A stretch of 64,000 nt of DNA from Pyrinomonas methylaliphatogenes (GTDB taxonomy: Bacteria; Acidobacteriota; Blastocatellia; Pyrinomonadales; Pyrinomonadaceae), in contig NZ_CBXV010000004.1 of assembly GCF_000820845.2 (NCBI RefSeq), forward strand, positions 186,001 to 250,000. The letters run 5' to 3'. Of this stretch, positions 47,846-55,941 are shown in pieces; positions within the stretch are counted from its first letter, which is position 1, and each line of letters opens with the position of its first letter. Below the pieces are notes generated by a model. The model made no database searches. It saw only the letters and a list, made by a program, of their open reading frames with translations, and was not told the DNA's origin. The position numbers and the translations under genes were made by a program.

Positions 47846-49051
47846 ATGCGGAAGATAGATCTGACCAACTTCCAAGTGGCGACGAGCGAGACGGCGCGCG
47901 ATATCAATCGGCGCATTATGCTCAACCTGATCAGACGGCATCAGCCGATCTCGCGCGCCGATCTGGCGCGTTACTCCGGCCTTCAGCGCAGCACGGTCTC
48001 GGTCATCGTCGATCAGTTGATCAAAGAGAAGTGGGTGACGGAAGGGGCGAGCGGGCACGCGCCGCGCGGGCGCAAGCCGCGTTTCCTCTATCTCAATCGC
48101 GATCGCGTCGGGATCATCGGGATCAACGTGCGTCCGGCGATGACGACGATCGCGCTGGCAGATTTGGATGCCAACTTCATGGCGCAGGAATCCTTCTCGA
48201 CGGCGTCCAATCCAGAGCAGTTCATTGCCGATCTGCGCACGCGGTTGCGGAACTTGATCGACACGCATCCCGGCATCGCATACGAGGGCATCGGCGTGAG
48301 TCTGCCTGGGCGCATCGATCTCGCCTCGCAGAGGTTGGTCTTCGCCCCGAATCTCGGATGGCGCGACGTCGATTTGAAGACCCCGCTCGAGGAGGCGACG
48401 GGATTGCCCGTCGAGTTGGAGAACGCGGCCAATGCCTGTGCGCTCGCCGAACTGTGGTTTGGGCGTGAAGGGGTGCGGAACTTGATCGCCGTGACGGTCT
48501 CCGAAGGCATCGGCAGCGGGGTGATCCTCGGCGGGCAGTTGGTGCGAGGCTCAAACGGGCTCGCCGGGGAGTTCGGACACATCACGATCGTCGAAGAGGG
48601 CATCGAGTGTCGCTGCGGCAATCGTGGCTGCTGGGAGGTCTACGCCTCGAATTCGGCGGCGGTCCGGTACTACGTGCAGGCGACCACATCGGCGCGCAGC
48701 AGGATGGAGAGTCGAACGCCGGAAGCGTCGCTGAGCTTCGACGATATCTTGCGTTTGGCCGATCAGGGCGATCCTAAGGCGAACGAGGCGATCGCTTCGA
48801 TGGCCCACTATTTGGGCGTTGGGATCGCGCTGCTGATCACCGGTCTGGCTCCCGACGTCATCGTGCTGGTCGGCGAGGTGACGCGCTTTTGGGGGCGGAT
48901 CGGCCCGATCATCGAACAGATCGTGCGCCGTCGGAATGTGACGGGCGCGCCGACGCGCATTGTGCCGACCGATCCGGCGATGCAGCCGCGTCTGCGGGGG
49001 ACGATCGCGCTCGTCTTGCAGAAGCATTTCGGCGCTCCGGAAGTCGCCTGA
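47846..49051 (+). CDS. ROK family transcriptional regulator
   Basis: A 401-residue regulator of the NagC/XylR (ROK) type. The N-terminal winged helix reads INRRIMLNLIRRHQPISRADLARYSGLQRSTVSVIVDQLIKEKW. The C-terminal sugar-kinase-like domain has YEGIGVSLPGRIDLASQRLVFAPNLGW, GITVSEGIGSGVILGGQLVRGSNGLAGEFGHI (ROK signature, here beginning IAVTVSEG) and the zinc site CRCGNRGCWE. Such proteins bind sugars and repress transport and catabolic genes. Its position at the head of the glucuronoxylan cluster suggests that it controls that cluster, possibly in response to xylose or a uronate oligosaccharide. Confidence 0.92.
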   Translation: MRKIDLTNFQVATSETARDINRRIMLNLIRRHQPISRADLARYSGLQRSTVSVIVDQLIKEKWVTEGASGHAPRGRKPRFLYLNRDRVGIIGINVRPAMTTIALADLDANFMAQESFSTASNPEQFIADLRTRLRNLIDTHPGIAYEGIGVSLPGRIDLASQRLVFAPNLGWRDVDLKTPLEEATGLPVELENAANACALAELWFGREGVRNLIAVTVSEGIGSGVILGGQLVRGSNGLAGEFGHITIVEEGIECRCGNRGCWEVYASNSAAVRYYVQATTSARSRMESRTPEASLSFDDILRLADQGDPKANEAIASMAHYLGVGIALLITGLAPDVIVLVGEVTRFWGRIGPIIEQIVRRRNVTGAPTRIVPTDPAMQPRLRGTIALVLQKHFGAPEVA

Positions 49052-49072
49052 GAGGATCTCTTTGTAAAAATT

Positions 49073-49094
49073 GTTCGAGGGGCGAATTAAAACT
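49073..49094 (+). promoter_or_regulatory. Candidate operator, copy 2
   Basis: Matches the motif at 47791-47812 at 18 of 22 positions, including GTTCG and CGAATTAAA. It lies in the 239-nt region before the receptor gene. Together with TCGAAC at 49095-49100 its first six bases form a spaced inverted repeat (GTTCGA...TCGAAC). Confidence 0.45.
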
Positions 49095-49290
49095 TCGAAC
49101 TTTTCAGCGATGGGTTCACGAGGCTAACTCCACTTCAGATCTTGCGGACGGCAGGACCGAAAGCTCGAACGCGATCTCGTTCGGCCTCGTCGTCGGCTGA
49201 GCTTGTGACGTCCGCCAGGGCAAGGGGGCAGGCGAGTCCCGACACAGCGCGGGCAGCGAAAAAACTCGTTTCAATTGAGGAGGTGACACC

Positions 49291-52200
49291 ATGTGTCGTG
49301 TGGTTAAAAGAGCGTCATGTAGAACAGAACGACGATGGGGCTTGCGCGGGCGCCAGTGGGCCGCTCCGCTTCAAGGCTTAGTCGCGTCTCTACTGCTCAT
49401 CCTTTCCTTCCATGTCGGCGACGCTCAAGTCCTGTATGGCACGTTGACCGGAACCGTCACTGATCCGCAGGGCGCGACCGTCCCTGGGGCGACGGTTGAG
49501 GTGGTGAACGTTGGCACGGGCGTCGCTAAGAATACGACCACGAACGAAAGCGGAGTCTATCAGTTCAACGATCTACAGCCGGGCATCTACAAGGTGACGA
49601 TTCAGGCTGGATCATTTCAGCCTTTCGTCCAGGAGAACGTGCAGATAAACGCGAACACGATTCGCCGCATAGACGTCCAATTACAACTGGCCGGGGTAAC
49701 AGGCAGCGTAACGGTCGCTGGCTCTGAGATCCCGATGCTTCAAACTGACCGCGGTGACGTAAACTACACGCTGCCGAGTCGGCAGATCAACGACCTGCCG
49801 CTATTTGGGAGCGTCGGGCGGAACTACCAGACGATGCTTCTGCTGATCCCGGGCACTTCGCGCAGCCCTGGTTTTGTCAACAACGGGAGCGGCGAGGAGA
49901 ATTCAGCCGCCGGCAATCCGCAGCGGTCGATCTCCTACAACGTCAATGGCGTATCGCGCTTGCAGAACAACACGAAGATTGACGGAGCGAGCGTCATCTA
50001 TCCGTGGTTGCCGACCAACACCGTCTATGTGCCGCCAGCCGAGGCCATACAGGAGGTGAACATCGTCACCAACGCCTTTGATGCGGAGCAAGGTCTGGCA
50101 GGCGGAGCGGCAGTCAACGTGACGATCAAAAGCGGCGGGAACGATTTTCACGGAGCCTTCTGGGGATATGATACGAACAGTCGTTTCCAGTCGCGGCGTT
50201 TCTTCCAACCTGTGAACCAGACGAAGATCCCCAAGAACATCCTCGCGCAGTTCGGTTACGCGCTTAGCGGGCCCGTCATCTTGCCGCGTTTTGGCGAGGG
50301 TGGTCCAGCCATCTGGAGCGGCAAGAATAAGCTCTTCTTCTTCACGGATCTTGAGCGCACGACGCAGCGGAACGCGGCCGGGGGCACGGCGACGGTCGCA
50401 CCGGCTTTCTTGCGCCCGGACGCCAACGGCAACGTCAACTTCACGGGCACGGGGATCACCGTTTACGATCCGCTGTCGGACCCCGATCCGTCAAAGCGGA
50501 CGCCTTTCCCGAACAACACCATCCCGGCCAGCAGGATCGATCCGGCGGCGTTGGAGCTTATCAAAAGATTGCCGCTTCCGAACTTACCCGGTTTGACGAA
50601 CAACTACGCGACGACCGGTGTGGGCCAGTTCAATCGCACCAACGTGGATGTCAAGATCAACTATAACGCGGGCGGCAAACTCACATTCTTTGGTCGTTAC
50701 AGCGCTTCGCCGACGTTGATTATCGACCCGCCCGTCTTTGGCGACGCCGGTGGTCCGGCGATGAACGGCGGACAACTGGGGACAGCTCCCGGGCTCATTC
50801 AAGTCGTCGGTCTCGGCGCAACCTACACTTTCAGTCCGACGGTCGTTCTGGATGTGAACGTCGGCTACACGCGGCAGCGGCTCGGAGCCGAAGCCTTCGA
50901 CATCGGCACCAACGTTGGTCTGAATATCTTGCGGATCCCTGGCACCAACGGTCCCGATAGGCTCCAGGGGGGCACCCCGGCCTTCTTCATATCCGGGTGG
51001 ACCGAACTCGGCAACACCAACACCGGTAATCCGTTCCTGTTTCGCGACAACAACTATGTCGCCGCGGCGAACCTTTCGTGGCTGAAGGGGACGCATTCGT
51101 TCCGCTTCGGCTTCGACTACATGTATCCTCAGCTAAATCACTTCCAACCGCAGGGCGGGACGTTCCAAACCGTGCGCGGTTCGTTCTCCTTCACCGGCAA
51201 TGTCACGAGGCGGCAGGGCGATGCGGCCAGTCTGGCCGAGAGCTCGCAGCTTCACGCTTGGGCCGATTTCTTGCTCGGCATGCCGACCCGCGCGGGCAAG
51301 GTGGACCAGCTTCGCAATCCGAACTCGGTCTGGTGGCAGCAGTATGCTCTTTACGCGCGCGATCACTGGCAGATCGGTCGGCGTTTGACGTTGACCTACG
51401 GTTTGCGCTGGGAGCGTTTCCCGGTTCCGCGGAAGGATCACACCGGCATCAACCGCTTTGACCCGGACACCGGTTTAGTCTACACGGGCGGCCTCGACGG
51501 CGTGCCATTCAATAGCGGCGTAAAATCCGGCCCCGGACAGTTTCTGCCGCGCATTGGTATTGCCTTCCGGTTGGATGACCGAACAGTGATCCGCGGCGGT
51601 TACGGGCAGTCGGCTGATCCCCGTCCCTTCCAAGACATGAGGAACGCTTATCCGGTCGCCAATATCTGGGAGATGCCGACCGCCAAATTCAACGGGGTAG
51701 ATAATTCTTTCCTCCCCGTGACCACGCTGCGGCAGGGCCTGATCAACACGAGCACTCCGCCGAACATCAACGCGGGCATCATCCCGCTTCCCGCCAACGT
51801 CAGCACGACGACCATCCCGAAGACGCCGATGCGCAAGGAGATTCACTCCTTCAACGCCCTCATCGAGCGGGAACTGCCGTGGAAGTTCGTCGCTCAGATT
51901 GGTTACGTCGGCACGCGCGCGGTCGGGCAGATGGGGTTCATCAACATCAACGCTGGCCCGCCGGGAACGGGGGACGCGGGGCGTCCGCTCTTCGCCAAGT
52001 TCGGTCTGACGGGCGACATCAACATGATCATGCCCTATGGGACGACGACCTATGACAGCATGCAGCTGCTCGTTACGCGCCGTTTGGGCGGTTCGCTCTT
52101 CGGCTCGGCCTACACCTGGTCGAAAGCGATCAACTATGCGGACAACGATGGCGGTCCACGGATTCAGTACCTGCCTGAAAAGGAGCGCAATCGTGGTCCG

Positions 52201-52812
52201 GCAAGTTACGACCGAACACACAACTGGCAAACCTATTGGGTCTATGATCTGCCCTTCGGCAAGGGGCAACGTTGGGCGCGTGAAGGTTGGGCGAGCAAGC
52301 TGCTTGGCGGTTTCCAGCTGAGCGGGATCATGAGCGTCATGAGCGGTCTGCCGATCTATATCGTGCAGAATACGGCTCCCAATTTGCTGGCTGCCGGAAG
52401 CGGTCAAGTGCCTAACCAGCTTAAGTCCAACATCGCCATCCTCGGTGGAGTGGGAACATCCTCACAGCGCGGGTCTGCAGCTGGGCCTTGGTTCGACAAC
52501 ACGGTCCTCGGCATCAACTGCACTTCCAATTGCGCTTGGGCGCCGGAGAACGGGCCGCGCTTTGGGACTGTCGGCAGGAACAATCTCCGCGGACCCGGTT
52601 TCTTCGAGCTGGATCTGAGCATCTACCGCACGTTCTATTTCACGGAGAGGGTGCAATTTCAGCTCCGGGCCGAGGCGTTGAACGCGACCAACCACGCGAA
52701 CTTCGCCAACCCGGATGCCAATATCAACAGCCCCACATTTGGCTTTATCACGTCAACTTACGGCCCGAACCAGTCACGTCAGTGGCGTTTTGGGGCTCGG
52801 TTGGCGTTCTGA
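49291..52812 (+). CDS. TonB-dependent receptor-like outer-membrane protein (Oar type)
   Basis: A large outer-membrane protein of 1173 residues. An N-terminal hydrophobic signal (LQGLVASLLLILSFHVGDAQ) is followed by a carboxypeptidase-regulatory-like domain, GTLTGTVTDPQGATVPGATVEVVNVGTGVAKNTTTNESGVYQFNDLQPGIYKVTI. A plug-like region (RQINDLPLFGSVGRNYQTMLLLIPG) and a long beta-barrel with alternating aromatic strands end at SRQWRFGARLAF, whose terminal Phe is typical of barrel proteins. This is the Oar-like group abundant in Acidobacteriota. It has no SusD partner here. In this cluster it probably takes up xylo-oligosaccharides, an inference. Strong AGGAGGTGA ribosome site. Confidence 0.9.
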   Translation: MCRVVKRASCRTERRWGLRGRQWAAPLQGLVASLLLILSFHVGDAQVLYGTLTGTVTDPQGATVPGATVEVVNVGTGVAKNTTTNESGVYQFNDLQPGIYKVTIQAGSFQPFVQENVQINANTIRRIDVQLQLAGVTGSVTVAGSEIPMLQTDRGDVNYTLPSRQINDLPLFGSVGRNYQTMLLLIPGTSRSPGFVNNGSGEENSAAGNPQRSISYNVNGVSRLQNNTKIDGASVIYPWLPTNTVYVPPAEAIQEVNIVTNAFDAEQGLAGGAAVNVTIKSGGNDFHGAFWGYDTNSRFQSRRFFQPVNQTKIPKNILAQFGYALSGPVILPRFGEGGPAIWSGKNKLFFFTDLERTTQRNAAGGTATVAPAFLRPDANGNVNFTGTGITVYDPLSDPDPSKRTPFPNNTIPASRIDPAALELIKRLPLPNLPGLTNNYATTGVGQFNRTNVDVKINYNAGGKLTFFGRYSASPTLIIDPPVFGDAGGPAMNGGQLGTAPGLIQVVGLGATYTFSPTVVLDVNVGYTRQRLGAEAFDIGTNVGLNILRIPGTNGPDRLQGGTPAFFISGWTELGNTNTGNPFLFRDNNYVAAANLSWLKGTHSFRFGFDYMYPQLNHFQPQGGTFQTVRGSFSFTGNVTRRQGDAASLAESSQLHAWADFLLGMPTRAGKVDQLRNPNSVWWQQYALYARDHWQIGRRLTLTYGLRWERFPVPRKDHTGINRFDPDTGLVYTGGLDGVPFNSGVKSGPGQFLPRIGIAFRLDDRTVIRGGYGQSADPRPFQDMRNAYPVANIWEMPTAKFNGVDNSFLPVTTLRQGLINTSTPPNINAGIIPLPANVSTTTIPKTPMRKEIHSFNALIERELPWKFVAQIGYVGTRAVGQMGFININAGPPGTGDAGRPLFAKFGLTGDINMIMPYGTTTYDSMQLLVTRRLGGSLFGSAYTWSKAINYADNDGGPRIQYLPEKERNRGPASYDRTHNWQTYWVYDLPFGKGQRWAREGWASKLLGGFQLSGIMSVMSGLPIYIVQNTAPNLLAAGSGQVPNQLKSNIAILGGVGTSSQRGSAAGPWFDNTVLGINCTSNCAWAPENGPRFGTVGRNNLRGPGFFELDLSIYRTFYFTERVQFQLRAEALNATNHANFANPDANINSPTFGFITSTYGPNQSRQWRFGARLAF

Positions 52813-52819
52813 ATAAAGA

Positions 52820-52861
52820 TTCGGATGGCTCGGGAGATCGCCCTCTCCCGAGCTATCCGAA
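52820..52861 (+). terminator. Long hairpin after the receptor gene
   Basis: An 18-bp stem with one mismatch (left arm TTCGGATGGCTCGGGAGA) and a 6-nt loop, 7 nt after the receptor stop. No T-run follows. It may partly terminate, or protect, the receptor mRNA and so make downstream esterase expression lower. Confidence 0.65.
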
Positions 52862-52922
52862 AGGAACCCATTGAAGGAGTCCGCTTGGTCGTTCCGACGA
52901 GCAGCTAAGGGAGGAAAGGAGA

Positions 52923-55088
52923 ATGACATCTCGCAGGTCGGCAGCATGCCTTAGCGCGTCGCTAGGCGCCTTGATCGTTTCTCTTCTGCTTGAAGGAACG
53001 ATCATCGCGCAAGATTGCTCGATTCTGGATTTGCAATTCCCGACGGCTAGCGTTACCGCCACTCAGGATAGGGACAGAATGTTATGCCTTCTGGGCATAA
53101 AGTTCCCCACGCTTCCACCCAGAATAGAGGATCCAAACCGCCCCGTAAACGCTTGGCCGCGTGATCCGGCCAATCCTGAGGGCAACTGGACCGACCCGCG
53201 GGGCCATCTGGTTACGCGGACGCCGTTCGGCCTTTGGACGACCTATGATAGCGATTCTGGTGCGCAGGGCGGCGCGATGAGCGGATATGGCGATTATGGT
53301 CCGTTTTCGACCCCTCGTTACACCGATATAGATCTGCTGAAGATGAAAGACGGCACGCCCGTTACGACTGCGGAGGATTGGTGGACCAAACGTCGCCCTG
53401 AGATTTTCAGCTTGATTCAGCAAGAGCTTTACGGTAGAGCCATCGACCCGCACATCCCGATCAATTGGACGGTGAGCGCCATCACGACCGGCGTCCAGAC
53501 CGTCAATGGCGTCGATTATCCTTACAGACAAAAGACCTTCACCGGGGTCGTCGATACGTCGAGCTATCCCGCCCTCCGAAACACACCGGTCATCACCGCC
53601 CAGTGCAGATTTCCCGCCGAATCGGGGCGGAGATACCCGGTGATCATCACCTACGGCGAGGGCGTAAGTAGATTTCAATACACCGCGCCTTATGGGATAG
53701 GGGTCTGCAGCTACAACCCCACCTCAGTTCAACCCGATAGCGGAGGGGCTAACCTCTCCAGCTACTTGATCGGGTTGATCAACAAAGGTAATTGGAGAAA
53801 ACCCGACGATCCGGGCGCTCTGGTGGCTTGGGCTTGGGGCGTTAGCCGTTTGATCGATCGTTTCGCTACCGATCCCGATCTTGATGCGGAAAAGGTCGGG
53901 GTCGAAGGTCACTCGCGTTACGGCAAGTCCGCCTTGGTGGCGGCAGCTTACGACGACCGCATAGTCGTTGTCTGGCCCAGCGATGCGGGCGCCTTGGGCA
54001 CGGCGATCGCCCGGCGACACTGGGGTGAGCCTTTGGAGTTCGTCGCTTCATCCACGTCGGAGTACCACTGGGTGAACGGGAATATCATGAAGTACATGGG
54101 GCCATTGAACCCGGGCGGCTATATCCCTCGAAGGTTGGAACTTTTAGATGTCGATGCCCATTCGACGGTAGCGCTGATCGCTCCGCGCGCGATCTTCATC
54201 ACGAATGGGACGGATACGCCGCCCGGCTTTGGCGATGCGTGGGCCGATCCGCGCGGCACCTTCCTCTCGGGACTGCTCGCCTCTCCCGTTTGGGAGCTTC
54301 TCGGCTGGCCCGGCTTGATCATCCCGCCGGGGACCGTGTTCACTTCAGGCCCGGATGAGTCAGTGGGCGGCACGCCTCCGTTCAATGTGGCCTTCATCGA
54401 TGGCACCATCGGCTGGAGGCGCCAGATCGAAGGTCATACGCCCGTCCCTAACTGGCCCACATTCGCTCAATTTGCCGCAAGATACTTGCGCGATGAGAGG
54501 CCGGTCATCATACCCAACCAGAAATTCACCGTCGCAAAGGGCTCGACGAATGTCGGCAAAGTGGCGGCGATCGATCCGGATGGAGGTACGCTGCGCAGTT
54601 GGCAGATTACGGGAGGCACCGGCGTCGGTAAATTCTCCATCGATCGCAGCACGGGGCAGATCACTGTCAAAGACCCGGCCTCTTTGGATTTGAGCGATAC
54701 GCCGAGCTACACGTTGCAGGTTGCCGTCGGCGATGGTCTATTGATGAGTCGAAGCGAGACGGTGACGATCTCTGCCGCGACCGTTCAGTTGGTCACGACG
54801 GCGACTTTGACGAAGCTTGCCGATGGTAGCTATCAAGCGACGGTCGTCATCACTAACAACGGGTTCGCTAACGCGGAAAATGTCCGGTTGACTTCCGCCA
54901 CGCTCGGCGCAGTTAGCGCAACCTCATTGCCGGTCGCGTTGGGCACGATCCCTGCGGGCGGATCTGCGAGCGTCACGCTTCAATTCCCCGCAAGCGCGGG
55001 CCCATCGGGTTCAGCCGTGATCGAGCGCTACGCGGGCAGCTATGCGGGCGGAACGTTCCTCGGAAGCATTCGCGCTCGATTGCCTTAG
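52923..55088 (+). CDS. CE15-type glucuronoyl methylesterase with C-terminal cadherin-like domain
   Basis: A secreted esterase of 721 residues. A signal-like N-terminus (ACLSASLGALIVSLLLEGTIIAQD) precedes an alpha/beta-hydrolase domain. The nucleophile motif is GVEGHSRYGKSALVAAAYDDR with S331, and later EGHTPVPNWPTFAQFAARYL supplies the probable catalytic His. These match CE15 enzymes, which cut the ester between 4-O-methylglucuronate of xylan and lignin. Residues ~520-615 form a cadherin-like domain (FSIDRSTGQITVKDPASLDLSDTPSYTLQVAVGD) and the last ~100 a beta-sandwich (ATVVITNNGFANAENVRL). Strong AGGGAGGAAAGGAG site. The next gene starts 16 nt downstream. Confidence 0.82.
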   Translation: MTSRRSAACLSASLGALIVSLLLEGTIIAQDCSILDLQFPTASVTATQDRDRMLCLLGIKFPTLPPRIEDPNRPVNAWPRDPANPEGNWTDPRGHLVTRTPFGLWTTYDSDSGAQGGAMSGYGDYGPFSTPRYTDIDLLKMKDGTPVTTAEDWWTKRRPEIFSLIQQELYGRAIDPHIPINWTVSAITTGVQTVNGVDYPYRQKTFTGVVDTSSYPALRNTPVITAQCRFPAESGRRYPVIITYGEGVSRFQYTAPYGIGVCSYNPTSVQPDSGGANLSSYLIGLINKGNWRKPDDPGALVAWAWGVSRLIDRFATDPDLDAEKVGVEGHSRYGKSALVAAAYDDRIVVVWPSDAGALGTAIARRHWGEPLEFVASSTSEYHWVNGNIMKYMGPLNPGGYIPRRLELLDVDAHSTVALIAPRAIFITNGTDTPPGFGDAWADPRGTFLSGLLASPVWELLGWPGLIIPPGTVFTSGPDESVGGTPPFNVAFIDGTIGWRRQIEGHTPVPNWPTFAQFAARYLRDERPVIIPNQKFTVAKGSTNVGKVAAIDPDGGTLRSWQITGGTGVGKFSIDRSTGQITVKDPASLDLSDTPSYTLQVAVGDGLLMSRSETVTISAATVQLVTTATLTKLADGSYQATVVITNNGFANAENVRLTSATLGAVSATSLPVALGTIPAGGSASVTLQFPASAGPSGSAVIERYAGSYAGGTFLGSIRARLP

Positions 55089-55100
55089 CCAGAGAGGAGG

Positions 55101-55236
55101 TGAAATGAGAGGGTTAAATCTCGCATCCCAGAAGAGTGGGTGTGGAATGAGGCTATCAAATCTCCCGTCCTTGTTCGTCTCATCGCGACGGCGGCGAGAA
55201 CGAGCGAGTGAAATGAGACCATCAAATCTCCCGTCC
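55101..55236 (+). repeat. In-frame triplicated start region
   Basis: Three imperfect 28-bp direct repeats at 55101-55128, 55143-55170 and 55209-55236. The second and third agree at 25 of 28 positions, the first and third at 22 of 28. Each contains AATGAG, so the start codon and about eight codons are repeated in frame (MRGLNLAS, MRLSNLPS, MRPSNLPS). Offsets are 42 and 66 nt. Confidence 0.8.
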
Positions 55237-55719
55237 CTTCTTTTCGCGATGGTGGTTGCCTGCTTGATTCTGCATTCTGCCGCGCGCGCTGACAATCTGA
55301 CTGTGACACTGTTTTCGCCCGTAGTCGGAGCGCCGGGCAGCACGCTCTCCATTGTCGGCACGATTGTCGCGCCGAGCACAAACAGCGGTTCCGTTTACTT
55401 GAATTCGGACGCTTTGAGTCTGGCCGGCCCGTTTACGCTCAATGACGATCCGTTCATTTTGAACGCGCCGACTTCGATGGCCCCGGGCGCGACCTACACT
55501 GCCGTGCTGTTCACGGTGACGATCAGTCCACAGGCGTCAGAGGGGATCTATACCGGCTTCTTTACGATCCTCGGCGGAGAGAGCGGCGATCCGTTGGCCC
55601 TTGATCCGATAAGCAACACGGCATCGTTCGAGGTCCATGTCGTACCGGAGCCGACCGCTATGTTGCTGATCGGGACAGGATTGATTGGGATCATGCTCAG
55701 AGTGCGTCGGCGGCGGTGA
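55105..55719 (+). CDS. PEP-CTERM sorting domain protein
   Basis: A small secreted protein sorted by an exosortase. The C-terminus reads VVPEPTAMLLIGTGLIGIMLRVRRRR: the VPEP motif, one hydrophobic helix and an Arg cluster, the standard PEP-CTERM layout. The mature part is ~130 residues, rich in Thr, Ser, Gly and beta-forming, with no known domain. The signal peptide is MRPSNLPSLLFAMVVACLILHSAARA, which starts at the third in-frame ATG (55213). The first ATG (55105) has the strongest ribosome site, AGAGGAGGTGA, but gives a 36-residue Arg-rich extension. No exosortase gene is in the window. Confidence 0.85.
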   Translation: MRGLNLASQKSGCGMRLSNLPSLFVSSRRRRERASEMRPSNLPSLLFAMVVACLILHSAARADNLTVTLFSPVVGAPGSTLSIVGTIVAPSTNSGSVYLNSDALSLAGPFTLNDDPFILNAPTSMAPGATYTAVLFTVTISPQASEGIYTGFFTILGGESGDPLALDPISNTASFEVHVVPEPTAMLLIGTGLIGIMLRVRRRR

Positions 55720-55808
55720 AGTTTCAAGGAGCGCATGTTATGACTTCGATTCCGTTGCGATGGCCGTCGCGAGACGAGGCGGTGAAGTTTCAAGGAGCAC
55801 ATGTCATG
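55712..55808 (+). repeat. Pair of 31-bp direct repeats with ribosome-site-like sequence
   Basis: Copies at 55712-55742 and 55778-55808 match at 29 of 31 positions with a 66-bp period. Each contains GTTTCAAGGAG followed by an ATG, so both look like translation starts. The 35-nt spacer includes CGTC-GCGA-GACG, a perfect small hairpin. The first copy overlaps the stop of the PEP-CTERM gene. A 32-codon ORF runs from the first ATG (55740) to 55838. Confidence 0.75.
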
Positions 55809-55841
55809 CCGTGCTTCTCTCTTCTGGCGAAGCCATGAAGA

Positions 55842-55887
55842 TTACTGCCGGAGCGCCCGAAGGCTCTGGCAGTAACTTTTGCGTTTT
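55842..55887 (+). terminator. Rho-independent terminator
   Basis: Stem TTACTGCC plus GAGC pairs with GCTC plus GGCAGTAA, one mismatch, 8-nt loop, then CTTTTGCGTTTT. It would end the transcript of the PEP-CTERM gene before the glycosidase gene. Confidence 0.75.
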
Positions 55888-55941
55888 AAAGGCGAACAGC
55901 CCTTAAGAAGGTTCTTTCAAGTCCGGGAGCGATCTCCGAAG

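Noticed and set aside
55101-55808. Possible small CRISPR array
   Set aside because: Repeat and spacer sizes look CRISPR-like, but there are only two or three copies, two unrelated repeat sequences, a protein-coding reading through the first set, and no cas gene.
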